This document shows, in pieces, positions 56,371 to 64,000 of a DNA stretch of 64,000 bases (positions are counted from its first letter, which is position 1; each line of letters starts with the position of its first letter). The translations under genes were made by a program, and so were the position numbers. Location of the stretch: positions 1,860,001 to 1,924,000 of the forward strand of contig NZ_FOJB01000001.1 of the NCBI RefSeq assembly GCF_900109955.1. Reading direction: 5' to 3'. Under the pieces are notes generated by a model. It worked only from the letters and a program-made list of their open reading frames with translations. It was not told the DNA's origin and ran no database searches. This DNA is from Aliiroseovarius sediminilitoris. Lineage in GTDB: Bacteria > Pseudomonadota > Alphaproteobacteria > Rhodobacterales > Rhodobacteraceae.

Positions 56371-57672
56371 TCAAGCCGACCTCAGCAGTCCACACAGCGT
56401 TGGCACGTCGGGAAGCGATCCCACAGCGTCGATCAAAGGCTCGGCCCGTGGCCCCAACAGCGCCCTGCTTTTTGCCTCCAGCTTTTCGCGCCGGGTCTCA
56501 ATCGTCATGGTCTGGTTCAGATTATGCTCGGCCGTGAACGCCGCGCCGGACCGCAGGGTCACTTCAACCCGTGCCGCGGTTTCCGCAATGTTGTCATCCG
56601 CCACCACATGAACCCGCGATGCCAGAGCGGACAAGAACGAATCGCGCGCGATTTCGTCCGAAAAGCTGTCCAAGGCCGATGTATCGACCCCTGACAGCGC
56701 CATCGCGGCGCAATGGGCAAAAGAGAATTTGACCTCCATCCCGGTCTTGGGGTGAGGAATGTTGCACACGCTCATCCATCGGGGATGCGTCCAAAGCTGC
56801 ATTTCGGCGATGTCGGGCGCAGCGCACTCGATCTGGGCCAACGCCTCAAGCATGGCATGGGTGCCGTGGCAGCAGGCGTGAAACTTGTGACTGATCGACA
56901 GAATGTCCCAATGCTGGCCTGGCCGCTCAAAGACCGTGTTATCCGCTTGCGCCGCGTGTGTGGGGCCAAAACCCTGAGGCCCGTCGATCCCATCTGACGT
57001 CGAGATAAAGCCCGCCTTCGCCGCCCGTGCCACCTCGACCCCTGTCTGGGCGGCAAGACCGGCGTGATAAGGCTTGCCCATCGTTCCGAACTGACTCTTC
57101 AATCCTGCCGCACGGGTGGCACACAGACCCAGCGCCTGCGTCATCTGGTGTGCGCTCAGGGCCAGCAACCGCCCCGCGGCCAATGTCGCGCCAAACGCGC
57201 CTGCGGTGGCGGTCTGATGAAAGCCCGTTTGATAATGACTGCGCCCCAACCAACGCCCGATGCGGATCGAACCTTCAACACCGACCAGTGCTGCATCCAG
57301 CAGGTCGGACCCAGGCGCCTCAATCCAGTCTGCAATCGCCAGCGCCGCAGGCACCACCGCAACGGATGGATGGCCGATATGCGCGAAATGTGTGTCATCG
57401 TAATCCAGCGCATGGGACGTGGTGCCATTGACCATCGCCGCCGCCCGCACCGGAAACTTTCGGGATAACCCGGCCACACTGGCCTGGGCGCCGCCGCCGT
57501 CGTCCACAGCCATTTCGCGCATGATCCGCGCGACGGGTTCACCAACGCCGGCAATGGTGACAGTGGCCCAATCCAGAAGCGACAGGGCCATCACCTCACG
57601 CGCTTGATGACCGGCATCGCCCTTGACCGGCCCGACACCGAAGCGCGTGAGTTCGTTCATGACCATGCCCAT
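56371..57672 (-). CDS. MmgE/PrpD family protein
   Basis: A 433-residue protein of the 2-methylcitrate dehydratase fold. ATG 57672 (MGMVMNELTRFG) is preferred because AAAGGGG lies five bases upstream; the ORF is open to 57693. Conserved stretches are VNGTTSHALDYDDTHFAHIGH (here split by the family's conserved Asp-Asp pair), GRWLGRSHYQTGFHQTATAG and KFHACCHGTHAMLEAL. The enzyme class includes 2-methylcitrate and aconitate-related dehydratases or isomerases, but most members lack an assigned reaction. It is convergent with amtB and divergent from the CNNM gene. No propionate pathway genes are adjacent. Confidence 0.88.
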   Translation of the reverse strand: MGMVMNELTRFGVGPVKGDAGHQAREVMALSLLDWATVTIAGVGEPVARIMREMAVDDGGGAQASVAGLSRKFPVRAAAMVNGTTSHALDYDDTHFAHIGHPSVAVVPAALAIADWIEAPGSDLLDAALVGVEGSIRIGRWLGRSHYQTGFHQTATAGAFGATLAAGRLLALSAHQMTQALGLCATRAAGLKSQFGTMGKPYHAGLAAQTGVEVARAAKAGFISTSDGIDGPQGFGPTHAAQADNTVFERPGQHWDILSISHKFHACCHGTHAMLEALAQIECAAPDIAEMQLWTHPRWMSVCNIPHPKTGMEVKFSFAHCAAMALSGVDTSALDSFSDEIARDSFLSALASRVHVVADDNIAETAARVEVTLRSGAAFTAEHNLNQTMTIETRREKLEAKSRALLGPRAEPLIDAVGSLPDVPTLCGLLRSA

Positions 57673-57783
57673 CTGCACCCCTTTCCTGCCCATCCCTTGA
57701 AAGCATACGCGTTGACCTACATAAGACTATTACGTTTTGCGCAAAACGCAGTAACAGAAAAACGAAAGGCAAACGGGATCATC

Positions 57784-59058
57784 ATGGACACTGGCTTTTG
57801 GATCAGCAGCGGGGCAATCGCGGCGCTTCTGGTGCTTTCGGCATTCTTTTCAGGGTCGGAAACGGCGCTGACGGCAGCATCGCGCGGAAAGCTCAGGTCA
57901 CGCGCAGACCGGGGCGACCGGGGATCCCAACGCGCGTTGACGATCACCGAGGATAACGAACGCCTGATCGGGTCGGTCCTGTTGGGCAACAACCTTGTGA
58001 ACATTCTGGCCGCCTCGCTTGCGACCGCGCTGTTTACCCGGCTGTTCGGCGACAGCGGCGTCGCACTTGCGACCCTGGTCATGACCCTGCTGGTCTTGAT
58101 CTTCGCTGAAGTGCTGCCGAAAACCTATGCCATCACGATGCCCGAGGAGGCCGCGGCGAAAGCCTCCGGCCCAATCTCGGTGGTTATCTCGTTGTTTTCG
58201 CCCATTGTTTCGGCAGTGCGTGTCATCACCCGCGGATTGCTAAGCCTGTTTGGCGTAAAAACCGACCCGGACAGCCACATTCTGGCGGTGCGGGAAGAGA
58301 TCATGGGCGCCATCGCGCTGGGCCATTCCGAAGGGGCCGTCGAAAAAGAAGACCGTGACCGGTTGCTGGGTGCGCTGGATCTGGGTGATCGCGCCGTCGA
58401 AGAAATCATGCTGCACAGAAGCCAGATCGAGATGATCGACGCCTCGGCCCCTGCAATCGAAGTGCTGGAACAAATCCTTGCCTCGCGGCATACCCGCCTG
58501 CCCGTTTATCGCGACGAACCAGAGAACATTATTGGCGTGATTCACGCGAAAGACCTGAGCCGCGCGATGTATATGGCGCAGGCCGAAGGTAAACCGATCG
58601 AGGAATTTGACGTTCTACAAGTGGCGATGAAACCCTATTTCATCCCCGAAACCACGACGCTGGACGACCAGATGCGTCAGTTCCTGCGCCGTCACACCCA
58701 CTTTGCGCTGGTCGTGGATGAATACGGATCGCTGGAAGGCCTGATCACGCTTGAGGACATTCTGGAAGAGATCGTGGGCGAAATCACCGATGAGTTCGAC
58801 GTTCAAACCGAGCCTGAAATCAAACGCAACGCGGACGGCAACTATCTTGTCGACGGGGCCGTGACGATCCGGGACATCAACCGGGCAAATGACTGGAACC
58901 TGCCGGATGACGAAGCCAACACCATCGCCGGGCTGGTGATCCACGAGGCCCAGATGATCCCCAATGAAGGCCAGGTCTTTTCCTTCCACGGCTTCCGGTT
59001 CGAAGTTGTGAAGCGCGATGGCAATCGGGTGGCGATGCTGAAGATACGCCCGCTATAG
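57784..59058 (+). CDS. CNNM/CorC-type hemolysin-family protein (DUF21, CBS pair, CorC_HlyC)
   Basis: A 424-residue membrane protein linked to Mg2+/Co2+ transport. ATG 57784 (MDTGFWISSGAIAALL) is chosen; the open frame extends to 57604 but is antisense-like. DUF21 domain about 1-190 with about four membrane segments, including FFSGSETALTAASRGKLR and NNLVNILAASLATALF. CBS pair about 210-330 (ASRHTRLPVYRDEPENIIG and HTHFALVVDEYGSLEGLITL). CorC_HlyC acid-rich domain about 335-424 (DGAVTIRDINRANDWNLPDD). Known relatives export Mg2+ or protect against toxic metals; substrate here unproven. Confidence 0.92.
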   Translation: MDTGFWISSGAIAALLVLSAFFSGSETALTAASRGKLRSRADRGDRGSQRALTITEDNERLIGSVLLGNNLVNILAASLATALFTRLFGDSGVALATLVMTLLVLIFAEVLPKTYAITMPEEAAAKASGPISVVISLFSPIVSAVRVITRGLLSLFGVKTDPDSHILAVREEIMGAIALGHSEGAVEKEDRDRLLGALDLGDRAVEEIMLHRSQIEMIDASAPAIEVLEQILASRHTRLPVYRDEPENIIGVIHAKDLSRAMYMAQAEGKPIEEFDVLQVAMKPYFIPETTTLDDQMRQFLRRHTHFALVVDEYGSLEGLITLEDILEEIVGEITDEFDVQTEPEIKRNADGNYLVDGAVTIRDINRANDWNLPDDEANTIAGLVIHEAQMIPNEGQVFSFHGFRFEVVKRDGNRVAMLKIRPL

Positions 59059-59157
59059 TCTCCGCGTGATGCGTGGCTGTATCGCGGGGTTTAGACTTGC
59101 AGTCGACCGTCAGATGACGGTTAGCTGGGATAACACCAACTGATATCGGAGCAGTCC

Positions 59158-59526
59158 ATGACCAAGCGCGCCCATTCACCCCTCGCCCTGACGACCGCAA
59201 TCTGCGCGTTGATCGCCACCGCGCCCGTCGCGATGGCCGACAGTGACACACAAGACCCGCTGTATCAGGCACTGGCCGGAAAGTCCTTTGTCGGCAAGAC
59301 CGGCCTGGCCATCAAACTGGAAGAGGATGGCACCATCAGTGGCGGCAGCGATACCATGCAATTCGGCGGCACGTGGACGGTCGAGAACGGTCAATACTGT
59401 CGCACCCTGACGGACCCAACGCCCGAACCCATGCGCTCAACCGGCTGTCTGGATGTCCAGATCGACGGCGACCAAGCGACCCTGACCAGCGAAGATGGCA
59501 CGGTTCGGACTTATAAGTTGCAGTAG
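59158..59526 (+). CDS. Small exported protein of unknown function
   Basis: A 122-residue protein with a Sec signal peptide: basic MTKRAHSP, hydrophobic LALTTAICALIATAPVAMA, cleavage near residue 27. The mature part of about 95 residues is rich in Gly, Thr and acidic residues and looks beta-rich (LAIKLEEDGTISGGSD, GTWTVENGQYCRTLTDP). Two cysteines (YCRTL, TGCLDV) could pair in the periplasm. No recognised domain; a small lipocalin-like or META-like fold is possible. It sits alone with its own gap of about 100 bases upstream. Probably periplasmic. Confidence 0.65.
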   Translation: MTKRAHSPLALTTAICALIATAPVAMADSDTQDPLYQALAGKSFVGKTGLAIKLEEDGTISGGSDTMQFGGTWTVENGQYCRTLTDPTPEPMRSTGCLDVQIDGDQATLTSEDGTVRTYKLQ

Positions 59527-59541
59527 ATTCTGGCGGCGCAC

Positions 59542-61095
59542 CTAGCGCCCCTTGAACAATGACCCGAAGATTCCGCGCACGATGCGTTTGCCTGTCGTGC
59601 CCTTCAGTTCTTTGACCACCACGTTCAGGACCGCTTCGCTGAACCCTTCATCGGATTTTTGCGACCGCCGGCGTGAAACTGGTTTGTTATCTTCGGTGCC
59701 GGTGTATCGCCGCCCGGTGTTGAACTCACGCAAGGTCAAGGTTTCTTCCGCTTCGGCGGCGCGACGCTCTGCCTCTTCTGCTTCTTTCGCAGCGTCAGCA
59801 GCCCGTTTGGTCAGCATTTCATAGGCGCTGTCGCGATCTTTCAGGGTCTCGTATTTCCCGGCAATCGGGGACGCGTCGATCAGCATCTTTCGCTCGCCCG
59901 GTTCAATCGGGCCAAGCTGCGAACTGGGTGGACGGATCAATGTGCGTTCAACCACGCTTGGCGCGCCTTTGGCTTCCAGAAACGAGGTGACAGCCTCGCC
60001 GACGCCCACCTCGCGGATCGCATCCTCGGTCGAAAACCGGGGATTGTCGCGATAGGTTTCGGCGGCTTGTTTCAGCTCCTTGCGGTCGCGGCCTGTGAAC
60101 GCGCGCAAGGCGTGTTGAATACGGTTGCCCAACTGGCCCAGGATGTCCTCTGGCACGTCGGCGGGGTTCTGCGTGATGAAATAGACCCCCACGCCCTTGG
60201 AGCGGATCAGCCGCGCCACCTGTTCGACCTTGTCCACCAATGCCTTGGGCGCGTCGTCAAACAGCAAATGCGCCTCGTCGAAGAAGAACACCATCTTGGG
60301 TTTGTCCCGATCGCCCACTTCGGGCAATTCTTCGAACAATTCGGACATCAGCCACAGAAGGAACGTCGCATAGAGGCGCGGCGCACCCATCAGTTTGTCG
60401 GCTGCCAGGATCGAGATGCGGCCGCGCCCATCAAGATCGGTGCGAATGATATCGGCCAGATCAAGGGCTGGCTCTCCAAACAGCTTGTATCCACCCTGGT
60501 TTTCCAGAACCAGCAACGCGCGCTGGATCGCCCCGACGGAACTGGTCGAGACATTGCCATAGCGCAGAGACAGCTCTTTCGCGTTCTCGCCCACCCAAAC
60601 CAACAGGGCTTGCAGATCTTTCAGGTCCAAAAGCGGCAAGCCCTGTTCGTCGGACACGCGGAAGGCAATGTTCAGCACCCCTTCCTGCGCATCCGTAAGC
60701 TCCAACAGGCGGGACAGCAGCAGCGGCCCCATCTCGGTCACGGTGGTGCGGATCGGGTGGCCCTGTTCGCCATACAGGTCCCAGAACGTCACGGGGAAGG
60801 CTTCATAAGCGTAATCATCAAAGCCGATCTTCTGGGCGCGACTGGTGAAGGCCTCGTGCAGCTTAAAGCCCGCTGACCCGGCCTTGGCCAGCCCAGACAA
60901 GTCACCTTTGACATCAGACAGAAACACCGGCACGCCCTGGGCTGCGAAACTTTCCGCAAGAATCTGCAACGTCACGGTTTTCCCGGTGCCAGTCGCCCCG
61001 GCGATCAAACCATGCCGATTGGCATATCTAAGCAAAAGCCCCTGCTTGGTGGCATAGTCTTCACCCCCGCCACCAACGAAAATCGCACCATCCAT
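59542..61095 (-). CDS. HerA-like/DUF853 ATPase (YjgR-type)
   Basis: A 517-residue P-loop ATPase of the HerA/FtsK superfamily. Walker A is GATGTGKT (about residues 33-40), next to GLIAGATG; Walker B is [13 protein letters not shown]. Other family text: [16 protein letters not shown] and [21 protein letters not shown] predicted coiled-coil region lies near 430-470 ([20 protein letters not shown]). The ATG at 61095 begins [11 protein letters not shown]. No nuclease (NurA) partner is adjacent. Role is unknown; DNA pumping is inferred from superfamily. Confidence 0.9.
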   Translation of the reverse strand: MDGAIFVGGGGEDYATKQGLLLRYANRHGLIAGATGTGKTVTLQILAESFAAQGVPVFLSDVKGDLSGLAKAGSAGFKLHEAFTSRAQKIGFDDYAYEAFPVTFWDLYGEQGHPIRTTVTEMGPLLLSRLLELTDAQEGVLNIAFRVSDEQGLPLLDLKDLQALLVWVGENAKELSLRYGNVSTSSVGAIQRALLVLENQGGYKLFGEPALDLADIIRTDLDGRGRISILAADKLMGAPRLYATFLLWLMSELFEELPEVGDRDKPKMVFFFDEAHLLFDDAPKALVDKVEQVARLIRSKGVGVYFITQNPADVPEDILGQLGNRIQHALRAFTGRDRKELKQAAETYRDNPRFSTEDAIREVGVGEAVTSFLEAKGAPSVVERTLIRPPSSQLGPIEPGERKMLIDASPIAGKYETLKDRDSAYEMLTKRAADAAKEAEEAERRAAEAEETLTLREFNTGRRYTGTEDNKPVSRRRSQKSDEGFSEAVLNVVVKELKGTTGKRIVRGIFGSLFKGR

Positions 61096-61170
61096 CTACT
61101 CGCCTCCCAAGGGCCAAAAAACACTTGTCCAAACAATACAAAATTAACCGATTTGCACCATAGTGGATTC

Positions 61171-61245
61171 ACCCCGACAATTGTCGATTGTCGGGGTTGA
61201 CATCCTCCCTGTCAGACTGGCCTCGCCTTCGGGCGAGGCGTTTTT
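61171..61245 (+). ncRNA. Candidate structured RNA with three hairpins and terminator
   Basis: Hairpin 1: ACCCCGACAA/TTGTCGGGGT (61171-61197), 10 bp. Hairpin 2: TGACA/TGTCA (61198-61214) with loop UCCUCCC, complementary to ribosome-binding sites. Hairpin 3: GCCTCGCC/GGCGAGGC (61220-61239, loop UUCG) followed by five T. A CCUCC loop recalls the CcsR/cuckoo RNAs of Rhodobacter. The segment GTTGACATCCTCCC also matches the end of IS200/IS605-type elements, but no transposase is here. No clear promoter upstream. Confidence 0.5.
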
Positions 61246-61374
61246 CTTAACAAGGTGAATTAATTAGGCGTCGATGGTCGAGTTTCCACATGTCGTCAAA
61301 AACCGACATTTTGCTTGAAAAACCCGTCGCAAAAATCCTTGACCCCTGCGACCAAGTGACATAGCGTCTGCCTC

Positions 61375-61443
61375 ATAAGCCGGTCAGTCCGGCAGGGAGA
61401 GAACAATTGAAAAGGATCCGCCTGTCGGATCCTTTTCTTTTTT
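61375..61443 (+). ncRNA. Candidate small RNA, about 69 nt, with promoter and terminator
   Basis: TTGACC (61339-61344), exactly 17 bases, TAGCGT (61362-61367), predicted start near 61375. Hairpin GCCGG/CCGGC (61379-61393, loop UCAGU), a purine-rich stretch AGGGAGAGAACAAUUG, then the terminator AAAAGGATCCG/CGGATCCTTTT (61410-61436, 11 bp) followed by T-rich CTTTTTT. No ORF of note. The unit is read directly from sequence; whether it is transcribed is unknown. Confidence 0.55.
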
Positions 61444-61645
61444 CGGTCATTATCAAGCTCAAAATCCGGGGAAATTCGCCACCCGGCCACCGTTGATATC
61501 CCGGTCCCTTTTCGGCGGTCCTTTGCCCAAAATCAGAGCTGACGGTGACTCCGGCTCAACCTTTTAAGGTTTTGCACCTGACACCCGTTTTGGGTCGTGG
61601 TATCCACACACCCAATGAGACCCGAAATATATGTAAGGATCCGAC

Positions 61646-62287
61646 ATGAAGGCTGAGCTGATGAAAACGCTGCCGCTGGCAGTTCTTTTGGCGCTGGCGA
61701 CCCCGGCATTTGCACAGGACACACCCGAGACCCCCACCGAGGCCCCCGCAACCGAGGCGGAACAGCCGGCCAATCAACCCAATGTCGATTTGGGTAAACC
61801 GGTGGATGGTGAACGCCAACCGGGCCAGACCTATATCGAAAAGGTTGTAGGCGATTGGGAGCGCAAATGTATCACATTGCCCGAAGGTCAGGGGGATGAC
61901 CCCTGCCAGATGTATCAACTTCTGAAAGACGACAAGGGCAATTCAGTTGCCGAAATATCGCTTGGACGGTTGCCCGATGGCGGTCAGGCTGTTGCCGGGG
62001 CGACAGTGGTTGTGCCGCTTGAAACCCTGTTGACCCAACAGCTGACCGTTGCTGTGGATGGTGGGCAGGGCAAACGCTATCCGTTCCGGTTCTGCGCGCA
62101 ACCCGGTTGCGTCGCGAATATCGGTTTCACCCAAGCCGAGGTTGATGGGTTCAAACGCGGGGCAACGGCCACCGTCACAATTGTGCCAGCCGCCGCGCCG
62201 GATCAAAAGGTCAACCTGTCCATGTCTTTGAAAGGCTTCACAGATTCCTATAACGAATTGATTGTTCCGGTTCCGTCACAGCAGTAA
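61646..62287 (+). CDS. Invasion-associated locus B (IalB) family protein
   Basis: An exported protein of 213 residues. A Sec signal peptide covers about 1-23 (MKTLPLAVLLALATPAFA, cleavage after AFA). A Pro/Thr/Glu-rich linker follows (ETPTEAPATEAEQPANQP). The IalB domain is about 60-200, with DWERKCITLPEGQGDDPCQM and RFCAQPGCVANIGFT, giving four cysteines in two likely disulfides. IalB homologs are periplasmic or outer-membrane associated; the Bartonella protein aids invasion but the function in marine bacteria is unknown. AAGGA precedes the start. A terminator follows at 62310. Confidence 0.85.
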   Translation: MKAELMKTLPLAVLLALATPAFAQDTPETPTEAPATEAEQPANQPNVDLGKPVDGERQPGQTYIEKVVGDWERKCITLPEGQGDDPCQMYQLLKDDKGNSVAEISLGRLPDGGQAVAGATVVVPLETLLTQQLTVAVDGGQGKRYPFRFCAQPGCVANIGFTQAEVDGFKRGATATVTIVPAAAPDQKVNLSMSLKGFTDSYNELIVPVPSQQ

Positions 62288-62309
62288 GCCGAGCATATGA
62301 ACACAAAAA

Positions 62310-62333
62310 ACGCCGCCTCATGGGGCGGCGTTT
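62310..62333. terminator. Terminator between the convergent ialB and KAS genes
   Basis: ACGCCGCC (62310-62317) pairs with GGCGGCGT (62324-62331), loop TCATGG. An A-run lies before it (62304-62310) and TT after it, so it can stop transcripts from both sides. Positioned 23 bases after the ialB stop and 24 before the KAS stop. Confidence 0.75.
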
Positions 62334-62356
62334 GTCATTGGGCTGCCGTCTCAAGA

Positions 62357-63583
62357 TCAGATTGTGCGCAGTGCCAGAACGGCGTTCAGCCCCCCGAAGG
62401 CAAATGCATTGGACAGAACCGCATTGACCCGCACGTCGCGCGCCACGTTGGGCACCACGTCCAGCGCGCATTCCGGGTCCGGTTCCTCGTATCCGATGGT
62501 GGGCGCGATCACGCCCTCGCGCAGCGCCATGATGCAGGCCAGAAGCTCGACCGCGCCGGTGCCACCGATCAGATGCCCGTGCATCGACTTGGTGGACGAG
62601 ATCATCAGGTCATCGGCATGATGCCCAAACGCATCGGCCACTGCCGCGCATTCCGTCTTGTCATTCGCCGTCGTGCCCGTTCCGTGCGCATTCACATAGC
62701 CCACATCTTCGGGGTTCAGGCCCGCGTCACGCATCGCCCCGACAATGGCCCGCGACGCCCCCTGCTTGGACGGCATCACGATGTCGGCGGCATCCGAAGT
62801 CATCGAGAAGCCCACCACCTCGGCCAGAATCTCGGCCCCGCGGGCGCGGGCGTGCTCATAGTCCTCGAACACGAACACCGCCGCGCCTTCGCCCTGCACC
62901 ATACCGTTGCGGTTGGCGGAAAAAGGGCGACAGGCGTCTTTCGACATGACCCGAAGACCCTCCCATGCCTTGATGCCGCCAAAGCACAGCATCGCCTCGG
63001 ACCCGCCGGTGATCATCACATCGGCCATACCGGACCGGATCATCTGCATCGCCTGCCCCATCGCGTGGTTGGAACTGGCGCAGGCGGTCGCCACGGTGAA
63101 ACTTGGTCCCTTAAGGTTCCATTCCATCGACACATGGCTGGCGGCGGCGTTGTTCATCAGCTTGGGCACCACGAAGGGATGAACGCGGTTCTTGCCATCC
63201 TCGTAAACGGTGCGATAATTCTCATCCAGCGTGTTCATCCCGCCGCCGGACGTGCCCAGAACCACACCGGAGCGGGTTGCCAGTTCGCCCGAAAAGCCAA
63301 GGCCCGCCTGCCCGATCGCCTCGCGCGCGGCCAGCAGGGTGAACTGCGTGAACCGGTCATAAAGCGCGATTTGCTGGCGGTTGAAGCTGGCCTCCGGTTC
63401 ATAGCCCTTGATCTGCGCACCGATGCGGATCGACAGGCGTTCCACATCCTGAAATTCCAGATCGCCGATGCCACTGCGGCCCTCGCGCATCGCCTCAAGC
63501 GTTTCAGGCACATCGCGTCCCAATGCGTTGATCGTGCCTTGCCCGGTGATCACAATCCGGCGCATGTGCCGTGTCACGGTCAC
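62357..63583 (-). CDS. Beta-ketoacyl-ACP synthase II family (KAS)
   Basis: A condensing enzyme that extends acyl chains on an acyl carrier protein. It has 408 residues from GTG 63583, which overlaps the ACP stop as GTGA; ATG 63565 (MRRIVITGQG) is an alternative. The Cys-His-His triad is intact: TVATACASSNHAMG (Cys), NAHGTGTTANDKTE (His) and KSMHGHLIGGTGAVEL (Lys and His). Because it is paired with a dedicated ACP and an acyltransferase-like gene, it is probably not the housekeeping FabF but a specialised version, e.g. for modified lipid A or another lipid. Confidence 0.9.
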   Translation of the reverse strand: MTVTRHMRRIVITGQGTINALGRDVPETLEAMREGRSGIGDLEFQDVERLSIRIGAQIKGYEPEASFNRQQIALYDRFTQFTLLAAREAIGQAGLGFSGELATRSGVVLGTSGGGMNTLDENYRTVYEDGKNRVHPFVVPKLMNNAAASHVSMEWNLKGPSFTVATACASSNHAMGQAMQMIRSGMADVMITGGSEAMLCFGGIKAWEGLRVMSKDACRPFSANRNGMVQGEGAAVFVFEDYEHARARGAEILAEVVGFSMTSDAADIVMPSKQGASRAIVGAMRDAGLNPEDVGYVNAHGTGTTANDKTECAAVADAFGHHADDLMISSTKSMHGHLIGGTGAVELLACIMALREGVIAPTIGYEEPDPECALDVVPNVARDVRVNAVLSNAFAFGGLNAVLALRTI

Positions 63584-63846
63584 GCGGCCTGCGTCGCAAC
63601 CAAACCCTGCACCGCACGGATGATTGCGTCGACCGAGGAAATGTCGAAATCCCCTTCGGTCGGGTCATTGGCGTTGAACGGGACCGAGACGTCAAACGCC
63701 TCTTCAATGGCAAAGATGCTTTCGACAAGCCCCAGACTGTCAATGCCAAGGTCTTCCAGCGATTGATCCAGTGAGATATCGCCGGGTTCCAACATGGCCT
63801 GCTCTGCCAGGATGGCGATCACGCGGTCTTTGATGTTGTCCGACAT
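63580..63846 (-). CDS. Dedicated acyl carrier protein
   Basis: An 88-residue acyl carrier protein. The phosphopantetheine-bearing serine is in DLGIDSLGLVES (about Ser37). Unlike the housekeeping AcpP, it starts MSDNIKDRVIAILAEQAMLE and has a longer acidic C-terminus (NANDPTEGDFDISSVDAIIR). Its stop overlaps the KAS start (GTGA), and it follows an acyltransferase-like gene by 28 bases, so all three are co-transcribed. It is not a clear AcpXL, though a function in a specialised fatty-acyl product is likely. Confidence 0.88.
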   Translation of the reverse strand: MSDNIKDRVIAILAEQAMLEPGDISLDQSLEDLGIDSLGLVESIFAIEEAFDVSVPFNANDPTEGDFDISSVDAIIRAVQGLVATQAA

Positions 63847-63874
63847 GACATACCCTTTCGCGTTTTGCGGATTT

Positions 63875-64000
63875 TTAGTTCTTGTCCACCAGTTTTGAAA
63901 CAGTTTTCTGAAGCTCGCGCAGCGTTTCGGCCAACCGCGGCAAGCGGCGCAATTCCCGGCGGATGGCCATTTCGGTTTCGATCTTCACCGCGGGGCTTCC
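63875..64000 (-). CDS. C-terminal end of an acyltransferase-like gene (LpxD/LpxA-type, partial)
   Basis: From the window end to a TAA at 63875 the minus frame reads 41 residues: GSPAVKIETEMAIRRELRRL, then PRLAETLRELQKTVSKLVDK and N. The GxPA start and the basic, helical tail with LP-L spacing resemble the C-termini of left-handed beta-helix acyltransferases (LpxA/LpxD). Location before an ACP and KAS fits an acyl-transfer role. The identity is inferred from a short fragment only. Confidence 0.5.
   Translation of the reverse strand, partial: GSPAVKIETEMAIRRELRRLPRLAETLRELQKTVSKLVDKN

Larger units (their letters stand above)
61096..61645. other. 550-base intergenic region holding two candidate structured RNA units
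   Basis: Between the HerA-like ATPase (minus) and the IalB gene (plus). It carries three consecutive hairpins ending in a terminator (61171-61245), and a promoter-hairpin-terminator unit (61339-61443). No protein-coding frame with RBS is seen; the ORFs found here are antisense or lack codon bias. The 200 bases before ialB (61444-61645) contain its promoter region, and GTAAGGATCC serves as RBS. Confidence 0.6.

Noticed and set aside
61379-61410. Resemblance to the 4.5S/SRP RNA core (GGUCAGUCCGGCAGGGAG)
   Set aside because: Only a partial match to GGUCAGGUCCGGAAGGAAGCAGCC, without the flanking long helix or symmetric loop.
62297-63766. 489-codon plus-strand ORF across KAS and ACP
   Set aside because: Antisense to two genes with intact catalytic motifs; rich in His and Arg as typical for shadows.

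Overview
The window is chromosomal DNA of an alphaproteobacterium, most likely a marine Rhodobacteraceae of the Roseobacter group. Three things support this: GC-rich coding with strong third-position GC; protein sequences that read as Roseobacter or Rhodobacter orthologs throughout; and alphaproteobacterial gene orders (iscR-cysteine desulfurase-sufB; dusB-ntrB-ntrC-ntrY-ntrX-trkA-trkH-hfq-hflX divergent from ispDF-pgpA-cinA; lysE after DUF502; recG-ligA). No rRNA, tRNA, CRISPR array, complete insertion sequence or prophage is visible. The assignment rests on recognition, not a database search.

Layout. 1-3.5 kb: start of the Fe-S (suf) operon on the minus strand (sufB fragment, desulfurase, iscR), with a divergent hydrolase and a small protein. 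3.5-4.4 kb: an AT-richer patch with a dispersed-repeat remnant and an SRPBCC protein. 4.4-13.2 kb: M32 carboxypeptidase, heme A synthase, gyrA, trmFO, gluQRS, hisI and a degenerate IscU-like scaffold. 13.2-19.5 kb: a 40-residue membrane protein, recG, ligA, DUF502 and lysE. 19.5-26.8 kb: patatin/3-hydroxybutyrate dehydrogenase operon, a candidate small RNA, an orphan YejA-type binding protein, an ACR3 transporter and a divergent SDR/AraC pair. 26.8-37.1 kb: XRE-cupin regulator facing an acyl-CoA ligase, a DsbA-family protein, an MFS exporter, mfd, a membrane protein, hemB and a Tat-type SYLF-like lipoprotein. 37.1-40.6 kb: a 3-hydroxyisobutyrate-dehydrogenase-family oxidoreductase and a penicillin acylase. 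40.6-57.7 kb: the ntr/trk/hfq/hflX operon, the divergent isoprenoid/lipid genes, amtB and an MmgE/PrpD protein. 57.8-64 kb: a CNNM/CorC protein, a HerA-like ATPase, two candidate structured RNAs, an IalB protein, and a minus-strand KAS/ACP/acyltransferase cluster that runs off the end.

How the genes work together. The Fe-S genes form one IscR-linked block. DusB, NtrBC, NtrYX, TrkAH, Hfq and HflX form a nearly gapless nitrogen, potassium and RNA-regulation operon, and the ammonium channel AmtB lies nearby. Both NtrC and NtrX lack the GAFTGA loop needed to contact sigma54, which fits sigma70-type activation as known for Rhodobacter capsulatus NtrC. RecG, LigA, Mfd and GyrA give a repair and topology theme. 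The most interesting unexplained signals are in the gaps: a 40-residue membrane protein behind four phased GAAC repeats that include a match to the Rhodobacter SOS box, and three candidate small RNAs with hairpins and terminators.
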